Positions 46,201 through 56,048 of a DNA stretch of 64,000 nucleotides are shown piece after piece. The notes beneath the pieces are model-generated. The model ran no database searches and was not told where the DNA came from. It was given only the letters and a program-made list of their open reading frames with translations. The translations under genes and the position numbers were made by a program. How positions within the stretch are numbered: the first letter of the stretch is position 1; each line of letters starts with the position of its first letter. The stretch comes from Drechmeria coniospora (taxonomy: Eukaryota; Ascomycota; Sordariomycetes; Hypocreales; Ophiocordycipitaceae): NCBI RefSeq assembly GCF_001625195.1, contig NC_054391.1, positions 5,467,157 to 5,531,156 of the forward strand, read 5' to 3'.

Positions 46201-48482
46201 CGAGCGACGACCTGGAGAAGGGACCGTAGCCTTGCTCTAAATATACGTGCAAGAAATGCCATGTGGCGCTCCATGCCTCTGGCCATCGGTCTATGCCAAC
46301 CCCAACACTGATCCGCGCATGAACTGGAACGAGTGCGGTGCGTACAACTTGCCGCCCTCGGCATATCGCGACGCTGGAAAAGACAAGTGCGCCGCAGGTG
46401 TCCTCGCAAGGCCGCCGGAGGCGTTCGCATGGAAGCGCAGGCCATGCCCTCTACTCGAGCATGAATGGGCTGACTGGTATCGTTGCTCTCACCCCTGCGC
46501 TTCTGGTGGTGTGTTCATGATGTGGTAAGCGTAAGCAACATGCTTCGTCAACGATGGGTCCGGAAACAGGCACGGCGGACAGAGATAGTAAGATGCATCA
46601 CCGAGGCATGCGGAGGCTGCGCCGTCATGAGCAGGCCGAGCGACGTCGAAACGTGACGGGACGTGGCGCCGCAAGGCGTCGCGGGATGGCGGGCGGGAGT
46701 CAATCATACTTTCAAGAGCCAAAAACGTCCGTCCCGTGTCCAAGCTGAGCTTGTGGCCCCCAACGATGGTTGGGTCCACGGGCAAGGCAACGGGCGTGAC
46801 AGAGTTTGGCCGGCGGCGGCATGTTTGCCAAAACTGCCAACGGCGATGCCCTCGAGCACCCACTAGGTATGCTGCCAATACCGTATACCGAATACCGAAT
46901 ACCGTATGCCGTAGTGGAATTAGATTCTTTCGGCACGAGAGTTGGCCGAATGCTAAATGGCAGCGCAGTCATGCCAGGGTACGCGAAGCTGCCGTTTTGC
47001 GTTCACGGGACTTTGAAATCTTGCCTCCTGGGGCACTCCAGCCTTGGCCTGCCGCCTCTACCAACCTGCCGACCAACCTCGCACCCAACCTACTGTACCT
47101 ACTAATAGTAGAACATACATACTTACCTAGTAAGTTACGTAGGTGCTGCAGTGCAGTAGCCAGCTACCAGCCAATCGGCCAATCGGCCAGTCAGCCAGCC
47201 AACCTGCCTACAAACCTATCTGCCTTAGGCACACCCATCTGCCCACCTGCTTACTGTACTGACAGCTTCATTCCGTTATTTCGTTGCATTTCAATTAGGC
47301 CTTTTCTTTTCCCCGGGTATCCAACGACTCATTTTTTCAACTACCTTGTGCGATAGGCTCAATGAACCGAATGTAGATGGGATGCCACATTCTGACCAGT
47401 TGCTGGACGTCTTCAGAACTACACCTTGCAGCGGTTGCTCCCATCATGATGGCCAAGCTGCAGACGCTCCTGTATACCTCGGTGTACATGTCCTGTACTT
47501 GCATCGACACTTTTTATCCTCGTCGCAACAATAGGACGTACATGTACTCCATACTTGCATGTAATACATGCACGCTTACATATCGAGGTACAAGGTACCT
47601 CTCTTGGGAGAGGTCATTAATAGTGGGTGGTGCCAACATGTTCAGTACCTACCAAGTACTAGGTAGCTGCTAGGTAGCACGGAGCACACTACAAGTACTT
47701 ACAGTACAGTACGTTAGTTGTACTTACAGTGTACTCCTCACCCGTGCTCCGAATACGGAGCAGCTGGGTAAAAAATAGCGTGTGCGATATCGGTCCATGA
47801 TGCTTCAAGCCCGCTTTTATTTGGGCCAGATCATACAGTACTGCACACCAAAGTACGGACTGTACGGTACAAGTACGGTACAGTACGAGAACAACTGGAG
47901 CCCCGTTGCAAGGGAGCTCCTGTCATCAAGTACCACCCATGCAAGAACGTACGAACACCCGAGGCCCACAGATGGGTGACGTGATTCTCTGCTTTTTCCG
48001 ACGACCTGTCAGCCATGGACAAACCGAGACTGCTTGTCGACGGTCGAGCTCGTGCGCAAAAGTACCCGAGAATAGTATCAGTCATGTTGGCCAGCGAGAG
48101 GAATTCTCCGATTGAATTGTCTCGTACCCTCGCCACCGAGGGAGTTTCAGGGAGGCAGAGGAGTTTGCGGATGCGAGGGATGTGCTTGCGTGCATACTGT
48201 ATGCTCGATTTGCACTCTGTACTTACAGGGAGGTTAAGTAGGGAGGCTGTGGATATCGACCGGTGCTACGGAGTGCTTGTACCTACTAGGTACTTAGTCT
48301 GTCTCCAGTAGCCAGCAACTTGCACGAGGGCGCCATGTGTACTCCAAAGGAGCAGACAACGCACCGATGGGAGGCAAACGACAGGGAGCGAACCGGTGGA
48401 CTGAGCCAACAAACCACCTAGCACTTACATTCGCAAGTACTTGCTCCGTAGGTGGCTGTACTTGCTTGGCCTCGCACGTGTA

Positions 48483-48515
48483 CAGTGCACCTACAGTGCA
48501 CCTACAGTGCACCGG
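48483..48515. repeat. 11-bp tandem triplet, CTACAGTGCAC
   Basis: Three tandem copies of an 11-bp unit (the first lacks its leading CT), followed by CGG. Small and locally clean. Confidence 0.75.
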
Positions 48516-49027
48516 ACGACATGCTGTCATGGATCCTTGCGCCGTTCAAGTACACCGTGCTCCGCACCAGGTACCCGTGCTCGTACACGTCCAAGTACCC
48601 GCATACGTCGGCGGGTAGGTATTATTAGGAACGAGCTAGGTTCCTAGTTAGGCTGGTACCTGCTAGCATGACGTGCTACGCCGACGAGGTACTTGCACCG
48701 ACGACCCACCCGTGAGCAGCACAGCTCCGATCGGCACGTCAGCACAGTGTCCGGCCCGTGACGGTGAAGCCTGCGGGAGGGAAGCGGGAGGTGAAGCTTG
48801 CTGCCTGCCAACGTCGCTAGCGTGCTCCCTACCTCCCCAGCAGGCGGGAATACGAGGTCTGATTTCCGTGCGGTCTACTCCGTACCGAGCAAAGAATTGC
48901 ATGTTTGTGTGCCGATGCGTGTGCTGCGTGTGCTGCGTGTGCTGCGGCCGGCGTCGACCGTGCATCGATGACCGACGCATCTGCCGCCGCGGCCTTGCTC
49001 CCTTCAGCGGCGGCCGGTGACGCCAAG

Positions 49028-49037
49028 ATGGCGCCAT
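49028..49037. promoter_or_regulatory. Candidate CYS3/MetR bZIP site upstream of MET6
   Basis: ATGGCGCCAT fits the palindromic consensus ATGRYRYCAT known for the sulfur regulators CYS-3 of Neurospora and MetR of Aspergillus. It lies 661 bases before the MET6 ATG. Another exact copy occurs at 43752-43761, far from any gene, so chance is a real possibility. Confidence 0.35.
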
Positions 49038-49360
49038 GGGAGGCAGGTTCTGCCGTCGACGGCGTCGAGGGAGGAGAGGCGAGTGCTGCCAGGAGGGGAG
49101 CGGTAGGATGGCTCCTCGAAGCAGGCGAATGAAACAAAGGGACGGACGAGGCGGATCCGCCTCGGAGAAACAGGAGGCGGAAGTCACCGCATTATCGCTC
49201 AAGATGCCACCACTGATTGGACTGCCCCCCATGCAGACGGTCGTCTCCCACCCACCCGCCGAGCCTGGCTGGCCAACCGAACCGAGCACCGGCCTGCCTG
49301 CCCCTCAGCTCGCTTCTCCCTCCTGCATCAGCCGCGACGACCCCGCCCCCGCCTTCATAT

Positions 49361-49492
49361 TCCCTCCGTCGTCCTGCCACATTCCTCCTCGTCCTCTCTC
49401 TCTTCTCTCCTCTCCTCATACCACCTCCTCCCCCCGTCTTCCCTCGTCCCATCTTCCCTCGCCCGTCGTCCCTCGCCCGTCTTCCCTCGCCC
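49361..49492 (+). promoter_or_regulatory. Long pyrimidine-rich core promoter tract of MET6
   Basis: About 130 bp almost entirely C and T, with sub-repeats of CGTCTTCCCTCG and CGTCGTCCCTCG, ending about 207 bp before the MET6 ATG. Such tracts usually precede the transcription start of strongly expressed fungal genes, and MET6 has the biased codon use of one. The transcription start is inferred to lie near 49490-49530. Confidence 0.5.
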
Positions 49493-49541
49493 TACGTTCA
49501 CGACAAGAGAACGGCTCGTTCTTCGATAGACATCCTCCGGT

Positions 49542-49748
49542 ATGGCCCTCTCAAGCTCGGTGCACGCTGGCCGTTTCCATGCCGCCCTCTCCCGGGAGCT
49601 ACCCGCCGCGTACGAGCTTCTGCTGACCTTGCCCGACGCCGCAGATCCTCTCGAGCAGCAGCGTCCCCGAGAGTCCACAGACCAGACTACCCGCCAAGAT
49701 GGTCCAGTCCGCCGTGCTCGGTTTCCCCCGCATGGGAGTCAACCGTGA
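49542..49748 (+). other. Possible upstream open reading frame overlapping the MET6 start
   Basis: An ATG at 49542, with G at -3 and G at +4, opens a 68-codon frame that is not in phase with MET6 and runs past the MET6 ATG (49699) to stop at 49748. If the transcript starts before 49542, ribosomes using this ATG would miss MET6. Whether it is in the mRNA depends on the start site, which I can only guess from the pyrimidine tract. Confidence 0.35.
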
Positions 49749-52206
49749 CCTGAAAAAGGCCACGGAGGCTTGTGAGTCCCCCACCCCTTGACATCGCCTC
49801 CCGCGAGCTTGGGCCTCCGCTGACTGACCGCTGCGACGACAGACTGGGGTGGCAAGATGTCGCAGGCTGACCTGCTCACCGAGGCGAAGCGTCTCCGCCT
49901 TGCCCACTGGAAGATTCAGAAAGACGCCGGCGTCGACGTCATCCCCAGCAACGACTTTGCCCTCTACGACCAGGTCCTCTGCCACATCCAGGACTTTGGA
50001 GTGAGTGCTCGTGCCCGTGCCCGTGTCCCTACTCCTGTCCCTGTCCCTACTCCTGTCCCTGTCCCTGCCCCTGCCGTGGCTTTCCGCCCTCGGCTCGCCG
50101 CCTGCCTCCAGCTGCTGACGCCTGCCTTCGTCGTAGGCCGTTCCTGAGCGGTATACCAAGGATGGCCTGAACCCCATCGACGAGTACTTCGCCATGGGTC
50201 GTGGCCACCAAAAGGGCGGCGTCGACGTGCCCAGCTTGGAGATGGTCAAGTGGTTCGACTCCAACTACCACTACGTCAAGCCCACCTTCCAGGACAACCA
50301 GACCTTCAAGCTCGTCGGCAGCCCCAAGGCCGTCGTCGAGTTCAACGAGGCCAAGAGCGCCGGCATCCACACGCGTCCCGTCCTCGTCGGCCCCGTGAGC
50401 TTCCTCCACCTCGGCAAGGCCGATCGCGGCCAAAAGGTCGACCCCATCGACCTGCTCGACAAGCTCCTGCCCGTCTACGAGCAGCTCCTCGTCAAGCTCA
50501 AGGAGGCCGGCGCCGACACCGTCCAGGTCGACGAGCCCGTCCTCGTCTTCGACCTGCCCGCAAAGACAAAGGCCGCCTTCAAGCCGGCCTACGAGCGGCT
50601 CGCCGCCCTCGGCGACAAGATCCCCAAGATCGTCTTCGCCACCTACTTTGGCGACATCGTCCACAACATGGACCTCGTCCCCAAGAACCTGCACGGCCTC
50701 CACGTCGACCTCGTCCGCAACCCCGAGCAGCTCGCCACCGTCCTCGGCGCCCTCGGCCCCAAGACGATCCTCTCGGCCGGCGTCGTCGACGGCCGCAACA
50801 TCTGGAAGACCAACCTCAAGCGCGCCATCGAGACGGTCGAGTCGGCCGTCCAGAAGCTCGGCAAGGACCGCGTCATGGTCGCCACCTCGAGCTCCCTCCT
50901 CCACACGCCCCACACCCTCGCGAGCGAGAAGAAGCTCGACGCCGAGGTGGCCGACTGGTTCTCCTTTGCCTGCGAAAAGGCCGTCGAGGTGGCCGTCATC
51001 GCCAAGGCCGTCACCGACGGCCCCGCCGCCGTCCGCGACCAGCTCGAGGCCAACGCCAAGTCGATGCAGGCGCGCGCCACGTCGACGCGCACCAACAACC
51101 CCAAGGTCAAGGAGCGCCAGGCCAAGGTGACGGAGCAGGACCACAAGCGAAAGTCGGAGTTCACCACGCGCATCGGCGCCCAGCAGAAGAAGCTCAATCT
51201 CCCCCTCTTCCCCACGACGACCATCGGCTCCTTCCCCCAGACGTCGGAGATTCGCATCCAGCGAAACAAGCTCACCAAGGGCGAGATCGCCACGGCCGAC
51301 TACGACAAGTTCATCGAGAAGGAGATCCAGGACAACGTCAAGATGCAGGAGGAGCTCGGCCTCGACGTCTTCGTCCACGGCGAGCCCGAGCGCAACGACA
51401 TGGTGCAGTACTTTGGCGAGCGCCTCGACGGCTACGCCTTCACCACGCACGCTTGGGTCCAGAGCTACGGCTCCCGCTGCGTCCGCCCCCCCATCATCGT
51501 CGGCGACATCAGCCGCCCCGCGCCCATGACGGTCAAGGAGTCCAAGTACGCCGTGTCGGTGTCGAGCAAGCCCATGAAGGGCATGCTGACGGGCCCCGTC
51601 ACCTGCCTCCGCTGGTCCTTCCCCCGCGACGACGTCCACCAGTCGGTCCAGGCCCAGCAGCTCGCCCTCGCCCTGCGCGACGAGGTCGTCGACCTCGAAA
51701 AGGCCGGCATCGACGTCATCCAGGTCGACGAGCCGGCCCTCCGCGAGGGCCTGCCCCTGCGCTCGGGCAAGGAGCGCGACGCCTACCTCGACTGGGCCGT
51801 CAAGGCCTTCCGCCTCTCGACCTCGGGCGTCGAGGACGCCACCCAGATCCACTCCCACTTCTGCTACTCCGAGTTCCAGGACTTCTTCCACGCCATCGCC
51901 GCCCTCGACGCCGACGTGCTGTCCATCGAGAACAGCAAGTCGGACGCCAAGCTCCTCCGCGTCTTCGTCGACTCGGCCTACCCCCGCCACATCGGCCCCG
52001 GCGTCTACGACATCCACTCGCCCCGCGTGCCGAGCGAGCAGGAGATCAAGGACCGCATCGAGGAGATGCTCCAGTACCTCAAGCCCGAGCAGCTCTGGAT
52101 CGACCCCGACTGCGGCCTGAAGACGCGCCAGTGGAAGGAGACCAAGGAGGCCCTGACCAACATGGTCAACGCGGCCAAGTTCTACCGCGCCAAGTACGCC
52201 AAGTGA
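49699..52206 (+). CDS. MET6: Cobalamin-independent methionine synthase
   Basis: 5-methyltetrahydropteroyltriglutamate-homocysteine methyltransferase (MetE family), the last step of methionine synthesis, cytosolic. Three exons: 49699-49771, 49843-50000 and 50137-52206, introns of 71 and 136 bp, all in phase; 766 residues, the usual length. The start MVQSAVLGFPRMGVNRDLKK is the family start, and splicing rebuilds KKATEAYWGGKMSQADLL and HIQDFGAVPERYT. Zinc and homocysteine-binding residues are present: His 651 and Cys 653 in HSHFCYSEF, and Cys 736 in DPDCGLKTR. The N-terminal half is the duplicated barrel and the C-terminal half carries catalysis. Intron 2 contains a GTCCCTACTCCT-type microsatellite. 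Codon bias is extreme, which suggests high expression. A long pyrimidine tract and a candidate CYS3 site lie upstream. Confidence 0.98.
50017..50083 (+). repeat. Pyrimidine-rich microsatellite within MET6 intron 2
   Basis: Repeats of GTGCCC, GTCCCT and ACTCCT fill much of the 136-bp second intron and make it about twice as long as the other MET6 intron. It leaves the donor, acceptor and likely branch region free. Confidence 0.8.
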
Positions 52207-54403
52207 GCGTGCCGCGTGCTCGCGGCCCCTCCGTCACCCCCGCCGGGGCATGCCGGCCAGGCGGACGGGGACGAGAGGCGTCGTGCTTTTTGTTTGGCCG
52301 CATCTTTTGACGGGGAACCTTTTCTCTTTTTATTTTTATTTTTATTTTTATTGTTTTGAGCCGGCCACGATTTCAACATCGGCGTTTACGGGTGAGCACG
52401 TGTCGGGATGCGGGTTTGCACGCACCAAAAGTCGACGGCGGAGGGCGAAAAGGACAAGACGGGTATGATGGATGGAAAGGTGGTTTGGCAGGCGAGCATT
52501 CAACATTCGGTGTCCACGTGACCCCCATCGAGGACACGACTTGGCAAGTTTTACGAAAAAATTGAGTCTTGATTCAAAGTCTAGCATTCAAGCGCAACAG
52601 CGTCGGTGCAAAGGTGGTGTGGCCGATGCTGCGCATGCCCTGCGTAGCCTCGTAGATGTCAACCACTCGCATCGGCCGCCTGAACGAGGGCGTTCATGTC
52701 CCTTGGGCCTGATTCGCAGGGAGCAGCACTTTTTGCCATGCTGGCGCACCATTCATTGCCTTGCTTGCACGAGCGAGGAGCTTGGTTCGCATGAGATGGT
52801 CCTCTTTGCCCGCGTGAGGTAGTCTTGATGTCTGTCTCCAGGTGTAGCCACGGTGCCGAATTTCGCCATTGTCGATTTGACCACCATCACCACCGCACGC
52901 CCCGCGCCGTGCTCCCCGTGTCCCGCTTTGCATGGCCTCTCACCTCGTACCGATTCGTCATGGGAAGCGCATGACACGTTAGCCAGTCGGGCGGGTGTGG
53001 CGCTGGGGAACCACCAAGGCCGGTCTGATGCAGGAGAGAAGTGATGTCGGTGCATCGGTTGGGTCGGTTGCCCGAGCAAAGGATGCCTCCATCCATCCGC
53101 AAGCCCTCGGCAGAAGCGTGGAGATGCCGGGTGCTGCCGACCAAGCCGGAGGATCTCACTTGGGCGTGTTGGGCGTCGACATCAGCTCCTGCAAATATCG
53201 GTTGGGTCGGTTCTGGGCGAAGGATGCCTGTCCGTCCGCAAGCCCTTGCGGAAGCGTAGAGGTGCCGGGTGCGGCCGACCAAGCGGGAGGATGACGGCCT
53301 ATACCTGGGCATCGATACCATTAGCTCCCGAAGTATCGGTTGGGTCAGTTGCCTGGACGAACGATGCTTCTATCCGTCCACAAGCCCTTGGCGGAAGCGT
53401 TGAGATGCCGGGTGCGACCGACCTTTACTTGGGCATCGACATCGTCCGCTCCTGCAGGCGTCGAGCCCGAGGCGGCACAAGACTGGCAGCTCCGACTGTG
53501 CGATGCAATACGAAGCCGGTGGTGGCTGGGGAGGATGCCTGCGGGTATGGTGGCACTTCCGCTTCGTTTCTGTATCGACTGGAGGGACGTGGCACGAAAT
53601 GCGACGAGGCGAAGTGAGACGAGCGAGCGAATCTATGAGAGGAGAATGATTGGTGCGGCGAGTGTCGTACGCAAGATGCCGTCAGCAAATTGGACGGTGC
53701 TGATAAAAGGCCGACCGATAACTCGCCATAGCTGGCTCGCCAACGGGATAGCGGGAGTCCGGAGGTTGCGTCGGTACATTCCGTTCGGCCTGCTCGATGT
53801 GTACGCTTACATGCAAAGTGTAGACTATGTGTGAGCATGTCCTGAGCGGGGTTCTGCCCTGGGCCCCTCAATGCATGGTGTTCATAGTTACCATGTAATT
53901 GCGCTACGTTGACATCACCTACCAGGTACTACATTGTCCGTGTATGTATCGTCATGGCACCAAGTGCGTACCAGGTAGGTTGTGCCATGCGTTGGTTTCT
54001 TTCCTTGACCGTTGTAGATCGCATCATGGCATTGACAGTCGGTGCAGGACAACGGAAAAGGAAGATATCAGGTGCGCTCTAGGTTCCGGCATCTACCTGC
54101 AGAACACCGTTGAAGAATGTGCATCTTGGGTCGAGAACACGCATCGAAGCATGTGCTGTATATTAGGCTTCGCCTAGGCGCCAATGGAGAGCCTTCATTT
54201 GTCGTGAATAGCATCGTCGGCGTGCTAAAAACGCAACGAACAATGCAGGGACCATGTGGAGGGGATAAAATGCCGTTCCAGCGCGTCCGCAAGCATCCCC
54301 GAACCCATCATGATGCCTGCTCCTCTGCCATCGACATTGCCCTCGCGACGACGGTAGGGCGAAAAAGAAAAAAGGGAAACCAACTGGTGCGTCATGGTCG
54401 TTC
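52207..54403. other. Convergent intergenic region between MET6 and the b561 gene
   Basis: About 2.2 kb. Begins with the MET6 3' region, including a TTTTTA-type T-rich repeat at 52318-52350, then mixed sequence, then a three-copy repeat of about 140 bp (53054-53470, listed separately). The remainder to 54403 is mixed sequence with few GTAC words. No gene supported. Confidence 0.6.
53054..53470. repeat. Three tandem copies of a unit of about 140 bp
   Basis: Copies start at 53054, 53197 and 53335 with ATCGGTTGGGTC(G/A)GTT, giving periods of 143 and 138 bp. They share GTCCGCAAGCCCT, GAGATGCCGGGTGC and a GGGCATCGA-type segment, with scattered substitutions and small indels. Since the period is not a multiple of three, matching translations of copies 1 and 3 fall in different frames, which argues against a protein repeat. 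Confidence 0.88.
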
Positions 54404-55294
54404 TTAGGCCGCCGGGGAGACGACGTGCCGAGGACCGGCGAGTATCTTGTACAACTGAAGGCGTGGGTAGACGCCCGCGACGATGAGGACGGATGCGACG
54501 AGGAGAGACCACCAGGGGATGTTCAAGACGTGGGCGACGTAATCCGTGCGCGTCGAGAACAGGACGGTCAGCAGCAGCAGCGGTAGCACGATGGCGTAGG
54601 CGAAGATGCGGTGCAGCCTCCAGAGCTTCTTGGCCTTGTCCTCACCGCCCCACAGGCCGGGCGTCGCCCACATGGTGAAGCCGACGAGGTACTGGACGAC
54701 AAGCAGCGCGACGGCGACGGTGCCGAGGTAGGCGTGGACAGAGTGAAAGTGTGCCTTTCGGCTGAGGCCCTTGTTGTACTCGACAATGGCGACGCCGGCG
54801 ACGAGGCTCAGGAAGGCGGCCAGGTTGAGGGAAGCATGCACGCGCTGGCCGACGCGCTTCTGGTCGGCCGTGTGGGTCGGCTGCAGGAACAGGACGGACT
54901 GGAAGAGGAGGAAGACGGCGAGAGATTGGCCGATGGGATGTCCGGAGAAGAGGATGATGGGGTTCATGAAGACGGCGGCCCAGACGACGGCGACGAGGAG
55001 GAGGACGCCAAACTGGGCGAGCACGCCGGTTCCTGTCATTGCCATCTGTCAGAAACAAGCAGATTGGAGCACAGGTACGGGCAAAGGCATGCGTTGGCAA
55101 GAAAAAGATGGAAAATGCCGAGGGCGGATGGGAGGGGGATGGCACATGCCCATGAGGAGGTTGCGCCAGAAAGGAGAGTTGACGGACTGAGCTGCGTCGC
55201 CCGGTCGTCCTAGAAGCGGCTCCATCTCGCCGTCGTCATCCATGGCGTCCTCGCGAGAGGGTCTGCGTTCGGCCGTTGTCGTGGCACTCGCCAT
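54404..55294 (-). CDS. Cytochrome b561-domain membrane protein
   Basis: Transmembrane di-heme electron carrier of the b561 family, which usually passes electrons from ascorbate or another cytosolic donor across a membrane. Two exons on the minus strand: 55150-55294 and 54404-55032, 257 residues. A hydrophilic N-terminus (MASATTTAERRPSRED, then PLLGRPGDAA) is followed by about six hydrophobic helices. Four candidate heme-ligand histidines sit at about residues 80 (SGHPIG), 114 (RVHASLN), 148 (VHAYLG) and 189 (RLHRIF). The intron (117 bp) appears to use a GC donor, GCATGT, with a normal AG acceptor; this is the only pairing I found that joins the exons in phase and gives the family-like NLLMGTGVLAQ. 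The GT donors nearby shift the frame. Which membrane it sits in cannot be read from the sequence. Divergent from allantoicase. Confidence 0.85.
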
Positions 55295-56048
55295 TTCATG
55301 TCGTCCGGACCTTGGCCGTGCTGTGTCGGTACCAGTGGTGGGTGAGAGAATTGATGACGTCGTCTGCGGGCGGTAAGCTGGGGCGTTGGAGACGGCCGGC
55401 CTGTGACCCTCGAGCTTGCACGGATGTGCCCAAAGTAAGATGGATAAACAATTGGTGATGAATAAACAACGGGTCAACACACATGTATACCGGTTCCGGA
55501 GCCGCGGACGACAAAGGTTGCAGAAGGAAGAAGGATGGGACTTTGCTCGCCGGGGGGGGAGCATGGGATGAATGGTAGGACGCGATGGAACGTGGAGGCG
55601 GCAGGTTTCGACGTCAGCCGTGCCATGGCATGCGGTGAGCATGTGCTCGAACAGCGCTCGTCCCGTGCTCCGCCTCGATGCAGCTACAGCACGGCGTACA
55701 GCACATGTACAGCGCATGTACAGCGCAGTCGGTGCCTGAACAGGAACAGCGGCGGGTAGCACAGCACTGCGGGCCGCTACGGCTACAGCACAGATGCAGG
55801 CAAGCATGTAAACCTACGGAGTGCGGAGTTCTGTATCGGAGGTGGCCGGCATCATCCACAGGTCCCACCCATCCAGGCCAGCGTTCAAAAGGTGCTGCTG
55901 CCCGCATCACCCGCCACCTCGAATCGTGACAAGCTCGCTTCACTCGGGCAAATAGAAAAGGTTCGAGCTTGCAGAAAGGCATACGAGCCAACCGGTCTTT
56001 CGGAATCCCTACGCCATCCCTGTCGGAAGGGGAAAAAAGGAGAAAAAG
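55295..56048. other. Divergent intergenic region between b561 gene and allantoicase
   Basis: Contains a small repeat of TACAGCGCATG type at about 55690-55730, a CTACGGAGTGCGGAGTTC variant of the dispersed motif at 55814-55831, and a candidate Zn2Cys6 site (listed separately). I saw no HGATAR site for the nitrogen regulator AreA in this interval. Confidence 0.6.
55837..55848. promoter_or_regulatory. Candidate CGG-N6-CCG site upstream of allantoicase
   Basis: CGGAGGTGGCCG, preceded by T and followed by G, lies 201 bases before the allantoicase ATG. In Aspergillus the purine-utilisation activator UaY binds TCGG-N6-CCGA-type sites in genes of this pathway. The match here is to TCGG-N6-CCG with the last A missing. 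A match of six fixed bases in a promoter this long has a fair probability of arising by chance. Confidence 0.3.

Larger units (their letters stand above)
34313..49698. other. Gene-poor region B (15.4 kb)
   Basis: No confident gene over 15.4 kb. Contents: probable ECL1 promoter (34313-34900); CTG-type microsatellite (35752-35990) and a G12 run at 36057; 17-19 bp units (37465-37577); 18-bp units (38186-38390) and a G15 run at 38404; a pyrimidine-rich leader plus coding-like, frame-broken sequence (40450-41348); GTAC patches at 41510-42300, 44540-44650 and 47540-48330; a 33-bp duplication at 42165; a 20-bp palindrome at 43241; an 11-bp triplet at 48483; and the MET6 promoter from about 48900. 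Long frames of 330-530 codons lie on both strands and overlap each other; I do not call them genes. Confidence 0.5.

Noticed and set aside
26047..49698. Centromere or RIP-mutated transposon graveyard
   Set aside because: The region is GC-rich with no AT-rich bias, no TpA excess, and no recognisable transposase, integrase or terminal repeats.
50047..52017. 656-codon minus-strand frame and 686-codon plus-strand frame over MET6
   Set aside because: Both arise from the extreme codon bias of MET6. MetE residues are present only in the called frame.
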